From the NCBI GenBank assembly GCA_013151315.1, contig JAADIN010000118.1:1-29345 (forward strand): DNA of 29,345 nucleotides, read 5' to 3'. Made by a program: the position numbers and the translations under genes. Below are positions 8,770 through 16,694 of this stretch, one piece after another; the first letter of the stretch is position 1; the number at the start of each line of letters is the position of its first letter. The notes beneath the pieces are model-generated. The model had not been told where the DNA came from. It ran no database searches and was given only the letters and a program-made list of their open reading frames with translations. The DNA comes from Planctomycetota bacterium. Lineage in GTDB: Bacteria > Planctomycetota > Planctomycetia > Pirellulales > Lacipirellulaceae.

Positions 8770-9195
8770 ATGCCTGAAACCCCCGCCCTTCCCTGCCCTG
8801 CCGATCGGCCCGATGCCGACGTCGTAATTTATGACGGCGATTGCCGCATCTGCACGGCCCAGGTGAGCAAATTACCGTGGTGGGACTGCCAGAAAAAACT
8901 CAGCTACCTCTCACTCCACGATGCCGAAGTGGCAGAGCGTTGGCCCGAGATGTCGCCCGATCGATTGATGCAAGAGATGTGCCTCGTCGACAGCAAGGGC
9001 CACTGGCACTGGGGGCCCGAAGCGATTCGCCATCTGACGCGCCGGCTCCGCCGATTATGGTGGGCTGCGCCGGCGATGCATTTCCCCGGCAGCATGTTTT
9101 TGTGGCGACCCCTGTATCGCTGGATCGCGCGGAATCGCTATCGTCTAAGCGGTACAGAGACTTGCGAGAGCGATGCGTGTGAGTTGCATCGGTGA
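8770..9195 (+). CDS. DCC-family (DUF393, YuxK-like) thiol-disulfide protein
   Basis: This 141-residue protein belongs to the DCC family, named after the DxxCxxC motif near its N-terminus. Here the motif is YDGDCRICT at about 21-29, with a CxxC pair at Cys25 and Cys28 that is the predicted redox centre. The C-terminal half keeps the family's Trp/Arg-rich region, including FLWRPLYRWIARNRYRL. The family is annotated as putative thiol-disulfide oxidoreductases, but a physiological substrate is generally unknown. ATG at 8770 gives the expected short N-terminus; there is no strong ribosome site. It converges on panB with 25 bases between the stops. Confidence 0.85.
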   Translation: MPETPALPCPADRPDADVVIYDGDCRICTAQVSKLPWWDCQKKLSYLSLHDAEVAERWPEMSPDRLMQEMCLVDSKGHWHWGPEAIRHLTRRLRRLWWAAPAMHFPGSMFLWRPLYRWIARNRYRLSGTETCESDACELHR

Positions 9196-9220
9196 GTTGG
9201 GCGAAGACGCAAGCGAGATT

Positions 9221-10069
9221 TTACTCGTACCCATGCTCGGGCCCCGGAAATTGCCCGTCGCGAACTTCGTCGCGGAACTTGCAAACCGCACCGGTAATCT
9301 CTGTTTGCAAATCGGCATACGCTTTTACGAAGCGGGGGACATTACGGGAAGCATCATCGCAGGTCAATCCAAGCACATCATGCAGGACGAGTACCTGCCC
9401 ATCGCAGTGAGGGCCAGCACCGATACCAATCGTGGGGATGTCGACGTGATCGGTGATTCGCTGGGCCACTTCCGTAGGGACGCATTCCAGCACGACGGAA
9501 AAAGCACCCGCCTCGGCGGCGGCGCGGGCATCGTTGAGCAACGCGTTTTCGTCTCGCTGCACTCGGTAGCCGCCCAGTTGGTGGACACTCTGGGGACGCA
9601 ATCCACAGTGGGCCATCACAGGAATGCCAGCGGAAACCAAAGCCTCGATCGTCTCGGCTTGATCGACGCCCCCTTCAAGTTTCACCGCTTGGCAGCGAGT
9701 CTCCTTGAGAATCCGGCCGGCGTTTTCGATCGCCTTGTGCGTGCCGAGGTGGTAGCTCGGAAAGGGCATATCGACAATGACCAGCGCGTGGTCGACCGCG
9801 CGGCCGACCATTTCGGCGTGATAGATGATTTCGTCGAGCGTAACCGGCAACGTGTTTTCGTGGCCTTGAACGACCATCGATAAACTATCGCCTACGAGCA
9901 CGCCTTCGACGCCCGCCTCGTCGACCAGCCGAGCCATGGGATAGTCGTAAGCAGTGATCATCGTGATCTTCTGCACCGACTTCTTCGACGTCTTTTTCGA
10001 TGCAGAAAACTCGGGGACGGTAATCCGCTTTTGCCGAGGCGTTTTTTTGAGAGGTGGTTCGCTGGCCAT
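9221..10069 (-). CDS. panB: 3-methyl-2-oxobutanoate hydroxymethyltransferase (ketopantoate hydroxymethyltransferase)
   Basis: It transfers a hydroxymethyl group from 5,10-methylene-tetrahydrofolate to alpha-ketoisovalerate, the first committed step to pantothenate and coenzyme A. The 282-residue protein aligns with the family along its length after a basic N-terminal extension of about 30 residues. Visible motifs are MITAYDYP near 37, VGDSLSM at 59-65 with metal ligand Asp61, VDMPFPSY at 99-106 with Asp100, KLEGG at 130-134, LRPQSVHQLGGYRVQ near 157-171, catalytic Glu195 in LECVP, and IGIGAGPHCDGQVLVLHD near 214-231. All expected active-site residues are present. The family's usual GH in the segment before LRPQS is AHC here, a mild variation. 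No panC or panD is adjacent. It is divergent from gap. Confidence 0.95.
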   Translation of the reverse strand: MASEPPLKKTPRQKRITVPEFSASKKTSKKSVQKITMITAYDYPMARLVDEAGVEGVLVGDSLSMVVQGHENTLPVTLDEIIYHAEMVGRAVDHALVIVDMPFPSYHLGTHKAIENAGRILKETRCQAVKLEGGVDQAETIEALVSAGIPVMAHCGLRPQSVHQLGGYRVQRDENALLNDARAAAEAGAFSVVLECVPTEVAQRITDHVDIPTIGIGAGPHCDGQVLVLHDVLGLTCDDASRNVPRFVKAYADLQTEITGAVCKFRDEVRDGQFPGPEHGYE

Positions 10070-10129
10070 GAGTTCAGGCTAGCCGACAGGCTGGCGGGTA
10101 GTCAACGAGGTACGAACAACCTGGGGTGC

Positions 10130-10158
10130 TTGTTGAAAAGACCAAACCGCAGTACAAT
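10130..10158 (+). promoter_or_regulatory. candidate sigma-70 promoter of gap
   Basis: TTGTTG at 10130-10135 and TACAAT at 10153-10158 are separated by exactly 17 bases, in the 220-base gap between the divergent panB and gap genes. The -10 box matches the consensus at five of six positions. It would give a leader of roughly 120 bases before the GTG start of gap. No mapped transcript supports it here. Confidence 0.4.
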
Positions 10159-10277
10159 CACGGGTTCGATTTCCGCCTAGTACGGCCACCAAGGGCATGG
10201 CGTCCCTTGGATTAAGGCCGAATTTCCATATCCCGACCATCGTGGCAGTGTGCCGATCGGTCGAGTCTGTTTCAGCG

Positions 10278-10283
10278 AAGGAG
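10278..10283 (+). promoter_or_regulatory. ribosome binding site deciding the GTG start of gap
   Basis: AAGGAG lies 6 bases before GTG at 10290. The GTG start places the Rossmann GFGRIGR motif at residues 9-15 as in the family. An upstream ATG in the same frame (10197) would add 31 unrelated residues. Confidence 0.7.
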
Positions 10284-10289
10284 AATAAC

Positions 10290-11310
10290 GTGGCAATTCG
10301 TGTAGCAATCAATGGTTTTGGTCGTATCGGACGTCTGACGTTCCGCAATTTGCACGCCCGCTCTAGCGAGTTCGAGGTCGTTGCGATCAACGATCTGACC
10401 GACAACAAAATGCTCTCCACGCTGCTCAAGTACGACAGCACCCATGGCCGTTTCTCGGGCAAGGTCGAGTACGGACGACGAAAATCTCATTGTCGATGGA
10501 AAGAAAATTCGAGCGATGGCCGTTCGCAATCCGGCAGAGTTGCCCTGGGGCGACCTGGATATCGACGTCGTCGTGGAAAGTACGGGAATTTTTGCCAGTC
10601 GAGCAACCGCGGACAAGGCGGGCTACGATACCCACCTCGCCTCCGGAGCCAAAAAAGTCGTGATCAGCCAGCCCGCGAAGGACGGGGCCGATCTCACCTG
10701 TGTGCTGGGTGTCAACGACGACAAGCTCACCGCCGACATGAAGTGCATCAGCAACGCCAGTTGCACGACCAACTGCTTGGCCCCAATAGCCAAGGTGTTG
10801 CACGAGACGTTTGGCATCGAGAAAGGTCTCATGACCACCGTGCATGCCTACACCAACGATCAACGCCTTCAAGACATGCCGCACAGCGATCCTTATCGAG
10901 CCCGCTCAGCAGCACAAAATATCATTCCGACCAGCACCGGGGCGGCCAAGGCAGTCGGGCTTGTGATTCCCGAACTGCAAGGCAAGCTCACCGGCATCGC
11001 GTTGCGAGTGCCGGTGCCCAATGCCAGCATAGTCGACTTGACGGTCATACTGACGAAGAGCGTGACCGAAGCGGAAGTGAATGCCACCATGAAAGCAGCC
11101 GCCGAGGGGCCGCTCAAAGGCATCCTCTCTTACAACGAAGACCCCATTGTCTCGACCGACATCATCGGTGATTCGCACAGCTCGATCTTCACCCCCGACT
11201 TTACCCAAGTGTTGGGTGGCAACATGTTGAAGGTCGTCAGTTGGTACGACAACGAATGGGGTTATAGCTGCCGCACCGCCGACCTGATCGCTAAGATTGG
11301 CAAGTTTTAG
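10290..11310 (+). pseudogene. gap: type I glyceraldehyde-3-phosphate dehydrogenase, interrupted by a one-base frameshift
   Basis: GAPDH oxidises glyceraldehyde-3-phosphate to 1,3-bisphosphoglycerate with NAD+ and phosphate in glycolysis. From the GTG start the frame reads NGFGRIGR at 8-15 and continues through KYDSTHGRF to residue 61. It then leaves the family at 10473, while the continuation DENLIVDGKKI appears in the next frame. Removing one G of the GG at 10473-10474 restores a single frame of 339 residues, a normal length. The restored protein has the catalytic Cys158 in NASCTTNC, TTVHAYTNDQ, STGAAKAVG and WYDNEWGYS, so it would be fully active. As written the gene would give a short truncated product. 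I think a sequencing insertion is more likely than real inactivation of such a central gene, because every downstream motif is intact. Confidence 0.9.
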
Positions 11311-11360
11311 GCTGCCTCTAAATTCTGCGGGCGGGGAAACCTGTTCCAGCAACTCATTTG

Positions 11361-11392
11361 CAAAGCCGAGGGATTGCAATCCCTCGGCTTTG
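11361..11392. terminator. 32-base perfect palindrome, copy 1 (likely bidirectional terminator or dispersed repeat)
   Basis: A perfect 32-base palindrome with core GCCGAGGGATTGCAATCCCTCGGC fills the gap between two convergent genes, gap (ending 11310) and the lipoprotein gene (ending 11419). That position suits a bidirectional terminator. An identical 32-base copy occurs at 18404-18435. There is no T-rich tail on either side. Confidence 0.65.
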
Positions 11393-11418
11393 CGTCGCCT
11401 CTAATTTCGAAAGTTGCC

Positions 11419-12825
11419 CTAACGCCTCCAGCCTTCAACAGGCGGCGACCATTGGGGACGCTTTTCCTGCGTCGATTTTTTTCTCAAAGACGCCGAAGCA
11501 GTGGCGGGAATTACCGATTGTCGGGCCGTTGCCGAGCGAACGAGTGGCTCGCGGCCACCGGTCGGCTGAGAGGTCCAGCCTTGGGCCGCTCGGGCGGTGG
11601 TGGCATACCCGTCTGCACTAGTGTGGGTTCGTTGCAGCGACGTACGCCAGCGGGGGCCCGCTTCTTGGGGCCTTTTCTTAACCAAAGGTTGCGCTGCAAG
11701 CGTCTGTTGCTCGAGCGGACGGGCGTCGTTTTCTGCCAGATTAAGGTCATCAGACGAGGAGAATGGCTGAGCCTCCATTGCGGCTTCGACCGAAACGAGC
11801 TGCTCCCATTCGAGGGGCAACTGGGCGAGCAACTTACGACCGTCTGCCCCGACAAGGCGGACCCACAATTCCAACGGCTCTTCCGACTCGATGGTCTCCT
11901 CCAACGGCAACTCCAAATGCAGTCCGTCGCCCAGCGGCGAGGATTGCCAAGCAGACGCCGTTTCTTCGGCACTGAAATCCCAACGCTTGAGTCGTCGTGG
12001 CGAAACCGGGTCGGCGGTCATGATCATCAACGAAATTTTGCCATCAAGATCGACCGGTTCGTCGTTCGCATCACGCGCCTCGATTACAGTCAGTAGGCGC
12101 GTGGGCCCAGGCCGCAAACTATTGGCTTGACTCGGATCGCCCCGGTAGGCACCGACAATCATCAGCCGTTCGGCATCCCGGGTGCCAAGGTCGGGAGACT
12201 CTTCTTCAAAAAGTTCTTCTAGGAACTCTGCCTCGCTGTCATACTCGGGATCGCCACGGAAAGATTCGTCGGCGGTCGAAGCTCGCTCAACCGCATCATC
12301 GTGGTAAAAAATCAACGCGTCGTCGCTATCCGAGTCTCCCAAAAAGGCGGCTTCGACTAGCGAATCCTCCCGAAGCTCTTCCAGTTGGCCGACCGGTTCG
12401 TCGGTTTCAAACTCCAAATCGGGAATGTCCAATTCTTCGGGAAGCAGGGCCTCAGGCTCGTCAAACTCGGGCTCAGGTTCTGGCGGTTCCGGTTCGGGAA
12501 GCGGAGCGGAGGGCTTTTCGACCGGCCGCTTGGTGGCCCGCTTCGAGGGCATCAATTCAGGTTCCCGAGATTTTTCTTGAGTCACAATCTGGTACGGCTC
12601 GACACAACGCATCTGACGCAGCTTCTCGGAATACTCCAACACGTAGTCTTCCAGCTCGTAGATGTAATCTTCTTGGGTACGGAGCTCGCGTTCGAGCAGA
12701 TCGATCTGATTGTCTCGGGCCGAGCGACAGCCGAAGGTGCCCAATATCAAAATGCCAAATAAACCAAACCACACAAGCAGCGTGTTGGATCCGGAAAGCC
12801 GTGGGGTAGCAGGCACTGTAGGCAT
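11419..12825 (-). CDS. acidic lipoprotein of unknown function with N-terminal coiled coil
   Basis: I do not recognise a named family. The 468-residue protein starts at ATG 12825; a TTG just before it adds nothing. A hydrophobic segment (LLVWFGLFGILILGTFGC) ends in a lipobox-like GTFGC, so it is probably a lipoprotein with Cys at about residue 33. Residues about 40-75 form a heptad-like helix (QIDLLERELRTQEDYIYEL), probably an oligomerising coiled coil. About 150 very acidic, Pro- and Glu-rich residues follow. The segment from about 200 to 340 looks like a beta-rich domain (LTVIEARDANDEPVDLDGKI...), and the tail is basic and Thr/Ser/Gln-rich. The layout suggests a periplasmic or cell-surface protein. 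It converges on gap across the palindrome at 11361. Confidence 0.7.
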   Translation of the reverse strand: MPTVPATPRLSGSNTLLVWFGLFGILILGTFGCRSARDNQIDLLERELRTQEDYIYELEDYVLEYSEKLRQMRCVEPYQIVTQEKSREPELMPSKRATKRPVEKPSAPLPEPEPPEPEPEFDEPEALLPEELDIPDLEFETDEPVGQLEELREDSLVEAAFLGDSDSDDALIFYHDDAVERASTADESFRGDPEYDSEAEFLEELFEEESPDLGTRDAERLMIVGAYRGDPSQANSLRPGPTRLLTVIEARDANDEPVDLDGKISLMIMTADPVSPRRLKRWDFSAEETASAWQSSPLGDGLHLELPLEETIESEEPLELWVRLVGADGRKLLAQLPLEWEQLVSVEAAMEAQPFSSSDDLNLAENDARPLEQQTLAAQPLVKKRPQEAGPRWRTSLQRTHTSADGYATTARAAQGWTSQPTGGREPLVRSATARQSVIPATASASLRKKSTQEKRPQWSPPVEGWRR

Positions 12826-12963
12826 CAATATCCCGGCCGTATCAGGAGGTGAAAGAGCGCCTCAGAATCGCAACGCATGTGCGAATCGGGTACCCATGAT
12901 AATCGGCGGAAAGAAATAGAATAACCGGCGATTGCAGTCAAGCGAGATAGGGCAGTGCTAGCA

Positions 12964-13073
12964 AGGTGAGCCGCACGGCGCTAGCCGCGGGCAGTGCAGC
13001 GCAGGCAGTGCGGACTGCGGGGCATCGCGGCGTACTCCTCCTCTACCCGACGCTAGCGCGTTGCGGCTCACCT
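12964..13073. repeat. 110-base element bounded by 22-base imperfect inverted repeats
   Basis: AGGTGAGCCGCACGGCGCTAGC (12964-12985) faces the reverse complement of a near-identical sequence at 13052-13073, differing at two positions. The interior is GC-rich with repeated GCAGTGC motifs. The element ends one base before the stop of clpP1 (13075), so it would form a stem in the clpP1 3' end. It occupies most of the 249-base gap between clpP1 and the lipoprotein gene. It looks like a MITE-like or terminator-type dispersed repeat; there is no coding capacity. Confidence 0.6.
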
Positions 13074-13074
13074 C

Positions 13075-13665
13075 TTAGTCGTCCATTCTCGAGACGACCT
13101 TGTCGATGAGCCGGTACTCGCACGCTTCTTCGGAGGACATAAATTTGTCGCGATCGGTATCTTTCTCGATCTGCTCCAAGGTCTGCCCCGTGTGCTGCAG
13201 GAGAATTCGGTTGAGCTTGTCCTTGGTTTTCTTGTACTCCGAGGCGTGGATCATGATGTCTTCAGCCGTGCCTTCCATGCCGGCCGACGGCTGATGGATC
13301 ATAATCCGAGAGTTGGGCAGCGCATGACGTTTTCCTTCGGCGCCTGCCGCTAGCAGTAAAGCTCCCATCGAAGCCGCTTGCCCCAGGCAATAGGTGGCCA
13401 CGTCGCAGGTGACAAACTGCATCGTATCGTAGATGGCCATGCCTGCGGTCACGCTGCCACCAGGGGAATTGATGTAGAAATGGATATCCGCCTTGGGATC
13501 GTCCGACTGCAGGAACAGAAACTGGGCGACGATGCTATTGGCAACATCGTCGTTGACGGCCGAGCCCATCAGCACGATGCGGTCTTTCAGCAGCCGGCTG
13601 TAAATATCCATGGCCCGCTCTTCGCGGCCCGACTTTTCGATGACGTAAGGAATCAGCGCCATAGC
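13075..13665 (-). CDS. clpP: ATP-dependent Clp protease proteolytic subunit, first paralogue
   Basis: ClpP is the serine-peptidase barrel that degrades proteins unfolded by ClpX or ClpA/C in the cytoplasm. The preferred start, ATG 13665 (MALIPYVIEKSG), gives 196 residues and the family's typical N-terminus. It also places the catalytic triad at Ser98 (GQAASMGA), His123 (MIHQPS) and Asp172 (DRDKF), almost the E. coli numbering. The open frame extends to 13752, but the extra start codon there lies inside the inverted repeat at 13736-13835; a start at 13722 is also possible. Neither has a strong ribosome site. The gene is third in the order tig, clpP2, clpP1, separated from clpP2 by that repeat. 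No clpX or lon gene is in the window. All catalytic residues are present. Confidence 0.94.
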   Translation of the reverse strand, partial: AMALIPYVIEKSGREERAMDIYSRLLKDRIVLMGSAVNDDVANSIVAQFLFLQSDDPKADIHFYINSPGGSVTAGMAIYDTMQFVTCDVATYCLGQAASMGALLLAAGAEGKRHALPNSRIMIHQPSAGMEGTAEDIMIHASEYKKTKDKLNRILLQHTGQTLEQIEKDTDRDKFMSSEEACEYRLIDKVVSRMDD

Positions 13666-13735
13666 GGGATCAATCCGTTGGTTGGAGGGGGTATTGTAAA
13701 TTTGGTAATATTTCAGCGACATCAAGCAATAGAGT

Positions 13736-13835
13736 AGCCACGGATGAAACACGGATTGAACACAGACAGGTTTGGTCTGTAGAACAAATTCCTTCTTTTC
13801 TTCATCAGTGTTTCATCCGTGTTCAATCCGTGGCT
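13736..13835. repeat. inverted repeat built from ACGGATGAAAC-type 11-mers
   Basis: AGCCACGGATGAAACACGG (from 13736) continues as ATTGAACAC, and the mirror image ends at 13835. Each arm is about 29 bases and is itself a near-tandem pair of ACGGATGAAAC/ACGGATTGAAC units. In the two arms these units appear in swapped order. The loop contains a smaller hairpin (ACAGAC...GTCTGT). It lies between the two clpP genes and would separate or process their mRNA. Confidence 0.6.
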
Positions 13836-13899
13836 AAACCCCTACCTAGGCGAGACTTTTCATTTCTCTGCTTCAGGCGGCTGAATGTCATGCAATGGT

Positions 13900-14553
13900 T
13901 CAGTCGTCGTCATCGTCGTCGTCCTTCTCGCTGCCCGGCGGCTTCGTGAGGATGTCGTCGACGATGCCGTATTCTTTGGCTTCTGCGGCAGTCATGTAGT
14001 AATCGCGGTCGCAAGCGGCACCAATCTCGTCGGCCGTTTTTCCACAATGGCCAGCGAGAATCTCGTTGAGCGTTGCGCGGGTGCGTAGGATTTCGTTGGC
14101 TTGAATTTCGATGTCCGAAACTTGGCCGCCGACGCCGCCGTGCGGCTGGTGAATCATGACCTTCGAATTCTTCAGAGCAAACCTTTTTTCGGGGGCCCCG
14201 CCGGCCAGCAAAACGGCCCCGCCGCTCGCGGCCAAGCCGACGCAGTAGGTCGCCACCTTCGGCGCGATCATCTGCATCGTATCGTAAATCGCAAGTGTGG
14301 AAGTGACGCTTCCGCCGGGCGAGTTGATGTAGAAGTGAATGTCTTTGCGGCGATTTTCGCTTTGCAAATACAAGAGCTTCATCACCAGCTCGTTCGCGTT
14401 ACCGTCGTAGATCTCGCCCTGGAGGAAGATAATCCGATTTTCAAGCAGCAAGTCGCCAAGCGTCATTTGACGTTGGCGTTGATAGTCACGCATAGCAGCA
14501 GCCATTTGGGGGTCGACGGGGGGCGAAAACTGAGGCGAGACGTTTTGATACAT
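13900..14553 (-). CDS. clpP: ATP-dependent Clp protease proteolytic subunit, second paralogue with poly-Asp tail
   Basis: This is a second ClpP of 217 residues, clearly diverged from its neighbour. ATG at 14553 begins a 40-residue N-terminal extension rich in Gln and Pro before the conserved core (LLLENRIIFLQGEIYD). The catalytic triad is complete: Ser110 (GLAASGGA), His135 (MIHQPHGG) and Asp184 (DRDYYM), with the same His-Asp spacing of 49 residues as ClpP1. The C-terminus ends in seven consecutive Asp residues encoded by a run of GTC repeats on the plus strand. Paired ClpPs in other bacteria can form mixed 14-mers; whether these do is unknown. It lies between tig and clpP1 and is separated from tig by a 35-base-arm inverted repeat. 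The open frame extends upstream to 14655, but that extension runs through the repeat, so the ATG is preferred. Confidence 0.93.
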   Translation of the reverse strand: MYQNVSPQFSPPVDPQMAAAMRDYQRQRQMTLGDLLLENRIIFLQGEIYDGNANELVMKLLYLQSENRRKDIHFYINSPGGSVTSTLAIYDTMQMIAPKVATYCVGLAASGGAVLLAGGAPEKRFALKNSKVMIHQPHGGVGGQVSDIEIQANEILRTRATLNEILAGHCGKTADEIGAACDRDYYMTAAEAKEYGIVDDILTKPPGSEKDDDDDDD

Positions 14554-14580
14554 ATCCAATCCGTGGTTATTTGATTTCGC

Positions 14581-14688
14581 TAGTAGGCCGGAACGAGTTC
14601 TACGAGTTCCGGCATTGCCGACCGTACAGATGTCTAGTGGGAAGAAGCAAATCATGCCGGAACTCGCAGGACTCGTTCCGATCTACTA
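14581..14688. repeat. 35-base-arm inverted repeat between tig and clpP2
   Basis: Arms 14581-14615 and 14654-14688 pair at 31 of 35 positions; the core is CGGAACGAGT and CGAGTTCCGGCAT. The loop is 38 bases. The element fills the space between the tig stop (14719) and the clpP2 start (14553), so the operon mRNA would contain a long hairpin. This could uncouple clpP from tig or set relative mRNA stability. Confidence 0.6.
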
Positions 14689-14718
14689 CTTCTGTTTTTG
14701 ACGGCCTGTTACGAAAAC

Positions 14719-16218
14719 CTAGGCCTTAGCGGTTTCCTCTGTTGGCTTCTCTGCCGCTTCCTCCTCTTCAACCGTCGCGTCGGGGATCGATGCGGCACCT
14801 TCGCCGCCGCCCACCGCTAGGTGGACCGCTTCGACGTTGAGCGGCTCGGGCTCGTAGGGTTGGTCGTTGAATTTTGCTTCCGATTGCACAAGTTCTAGAA
14901 CTTTGCGTTCGAGAATCTGGTTTTGAAGCACGTCCATGAGGCCCCGCTTCTCGATTTGTGCTCGCACACGTCGGGGCGATTCGCCACTTTGGGACGCGAT
15001 CAGGAAAATTTCCTTTTCAAAATCGCCTTCCTCGGCTTCGATGCTTGCTTCTTCAGCGACCCGTTCAAGAATAAAATGCTCTTTGAGTCCTTGGGCGGTC
15101 GAAGCGGCACTGTTTTGCTGCAATTGGTTTTCGCGAACGCGAATTTCGGCTTCGCTGAAGCCCGATCGACGTAGCTCCATGACGGCCCGCTCGAGCTCCC
15201 GAGCACTTTGCCGCTTGAGCAGCCCAGGCGGCAATTCCCAGTCGGCCGACGCCGTGAGGGTATCCGTAATTTGCCCACGAATCTTCTGTTGCTGCTCGTA
15301 CTCGAGTTGCCGACCGAGATTGGCCAGGATTGCTTCGCGAAGTTTTTCTTCCGACTCGAAGCCGCCCATCTCTTCCAGGAATTCTTCGGTAAGCTCGGGT
15401 AATTTCAGACGTTTGACCTCGAGAATCTCGAAATCCACCTCAATCGACTTCCCGCGAATGTCCTCATTGGGGGCACTGTCGGTGAGCTCGACGGTTCCGC
15501 TGCGGTGCTCGCCCGCCTTGGCACCCTCGACAAGCTTGCCAAACCCTTCGAGACGGCCATCGCGGAAGCTGAGCGTCTCTCGAATCCGCAGGACTCGCTC
15601 TTCATCGCTGGTAAGTTGCTTGCCATCAAAGGTCGAAACGATATTGACCGTCAGATAGTCGCCCTCGCCGGCTGGCCCATCATGGGGAACCAACTGGCCA
15701 AATCGGGTAAGCATTTTTTCGAGCTGCTGATCGATGTCTTGATCCGTAAAATCTCGGACCGGTCGATCGAGTTTCAGGCCTTTCCACTTCGGCATGTCGA
15801 AATCGGGCCGTACTTCGATGTCGAACTCGAAGGTCATCGGGCCTTCGTCGGGCACTTCGACCGCATCAAGGTTCAACTCAGGCTCGCTGATCGCGACGAA
15901 CTTTTGTTCTTCGCTGATTTGGCCCAGGCTATCCATCAGCAGCGAGCCTTTGATCTGCTCGCCGATTTCCTTCTTATGGCGACTTTCGACCAGTTTCCGT
16001 GGGGCCCGACCGATGCGAAAGCCCGGCACGTTGGCCGCAGGCATCATCTCGGTGAAGGCGTTATCCAGGTAGCGATCGACATCCTCGCGCGAAATGGTGA
16101 CCGTCACATGACGCTCACAAGCACTCGGATTCTCGACTTGAACGTCAAGCTGGAGCTTGATCTCCTCGCTAACTTCTTCTTCCTCGGAATTGATATCATT
16201 CTGTTCGTCGACAGCCAT
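14719..16218 (-). CDS. tig: trigger factor (ribosome-associated peptidyl-prolyl isomerase chaperone)
   Basis: Trigger factor binds ribosomal protein L23 at the exit tunnel and shields nascent chains. The 499-residue protein is longer than E. coli's 432. The excess is an acidic N-terminal stretch of about 25 residues and a Glu-rich, low-complexity C-terminal tail. The ribosome-binding signature GFRIGRAP lies at about 66-73, within the N-terminal domain. The FKBP-like PPIase domain follows at roughly 170-265 (GDYLTVNI, LEGFGKLVEGAKAGEHR), then a long helical chaperone domain rich in Glu, Gln and Arg. ATG at 16218 is the natural start. It heads the tig-clpP-clpP cluster, a common arrangement linking co-translational folding to proteolysis; the usual clpX is not in the window. 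A tRNA-Gly gene lies upstream on the same strand. Confidence 0.95.
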   Translation of the reverse strand: MAVDEQNDINSEEEEVSEEIKLQLDVQVENPSACERHVTVTISREDVDRYLDNAFTEMMPAANVPGFRIGRAPRKLVESRHKKEIGEQIKGSLLMDSLGQISEEQKFVAISEPELNLDAVEVPDEGPMTFEFDIEVRPDFDMPKWKGLKLDRPVRDFTDQDIDQQLEKMLTRFGQLVPHDGPAGEGDYLTVNIVSTFDGKQLTSDEERVLRIRETLSFRDGRLEGFGKLVEGAKAGEHRSGTVELTDSAPNEDIRGKSIEVDFEILEVKRLKLPELTEEFLEEMGGFESEEKLREAILANLGRQLEYEQQQKIRGQITDTLTASADWELPPGLLKRQSARELERAVMELRRSGFSEAEIRVRENQLQQNSAASTAQGLKEHFILERVAEEASIEAEEGDFEKEIFLIASQSGESPRRVRAQIEKRGLMDVLQNQILERKVLELVQSEAKFNDQPYEPEPLNVEAVHLAVGGGEGAASIPDATVEEEEAAEKPTEETAKA

Positions 16219-16286
16219 AGAATTGCAAACCTGTGGTATTTGGACCTGTTTTTATAATAGCTCAACTGAAAACCAAGGGCAGAATT

Positions 16287-16362
<76 letters not shown>

Positions 16363-16394
16363 TATTTTTTTAGCTTGGGTTAATAAGCACCTAG

Positions 16395-16467
16395 AGCGGG
16401 TGATCGGATTCGAACCGACGACAACAACGTTGGCAACGTTGTGCTCTACCAACTGAGCTACACCCGC
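16395..16467 (-). tRNA. tRNA-Gly (anticodon GCC)
   Basis: On the minus strand a full cloverleaf can be drawn. The acceptor stem GCGGGTG pairs with CACCCGC. The D arm contains AGCTCAGTTGGTAGAGC. The anticodon stem CAACG/CGTTG holds the loop TTGCCAA, so the anticodon is GCC. The T arm GTCGGTTCGAATCCGAT includes the invariant TTCGAAT. The discriminator base is U, as usual for bacterial tRNA-Gly, and CCA is not encoded. The gene is transcribed towards tig. Confidence 0.95.
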
Positions 16468-16553
16468 AGTACCAGCGATACGACCTACTACATCGCTCGC
16501 CTATTCTGCGCAAACTCGCCAGGCCAATAGCCTTCTCGGCGATTGGTCCTAAG

Positions 16554-16581
16554 ATTATAGGCCCGCAACAGGGGTACGCAA
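16554..16581 (-). promoter_or_regulatory. candidate sigma-70 promoter upstream of tRNA-Gly
   Basis: On the minus strand TTGCGT (16576-16581) and a perfect TATAAT (16554-16559) are separated by 16 bases, about 85 bases upstream of the tRNA 5' end. It could drive the tRNA and read into tig. Confidence 0.4.
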
Positions 16582-16694
16582 GGGGACTCTAGGGCTGCAC
16601 CCCTAATTCCTAGCCTGCCAGTGCCAACCCTATGGCACTCGAGGGCGGAGAAATGATTCTCCCCCGCTGGGCGACTATCTGCTACGATCCGCGC

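Noticed and set aside
10466..10476. Programmed ribosomal frameshift in gap
   Set aside because: There is no slippery heptamer or downstream pseudoknot evident, and GAPDH genes are not known to use recoding; a one-base insertion is simpler.
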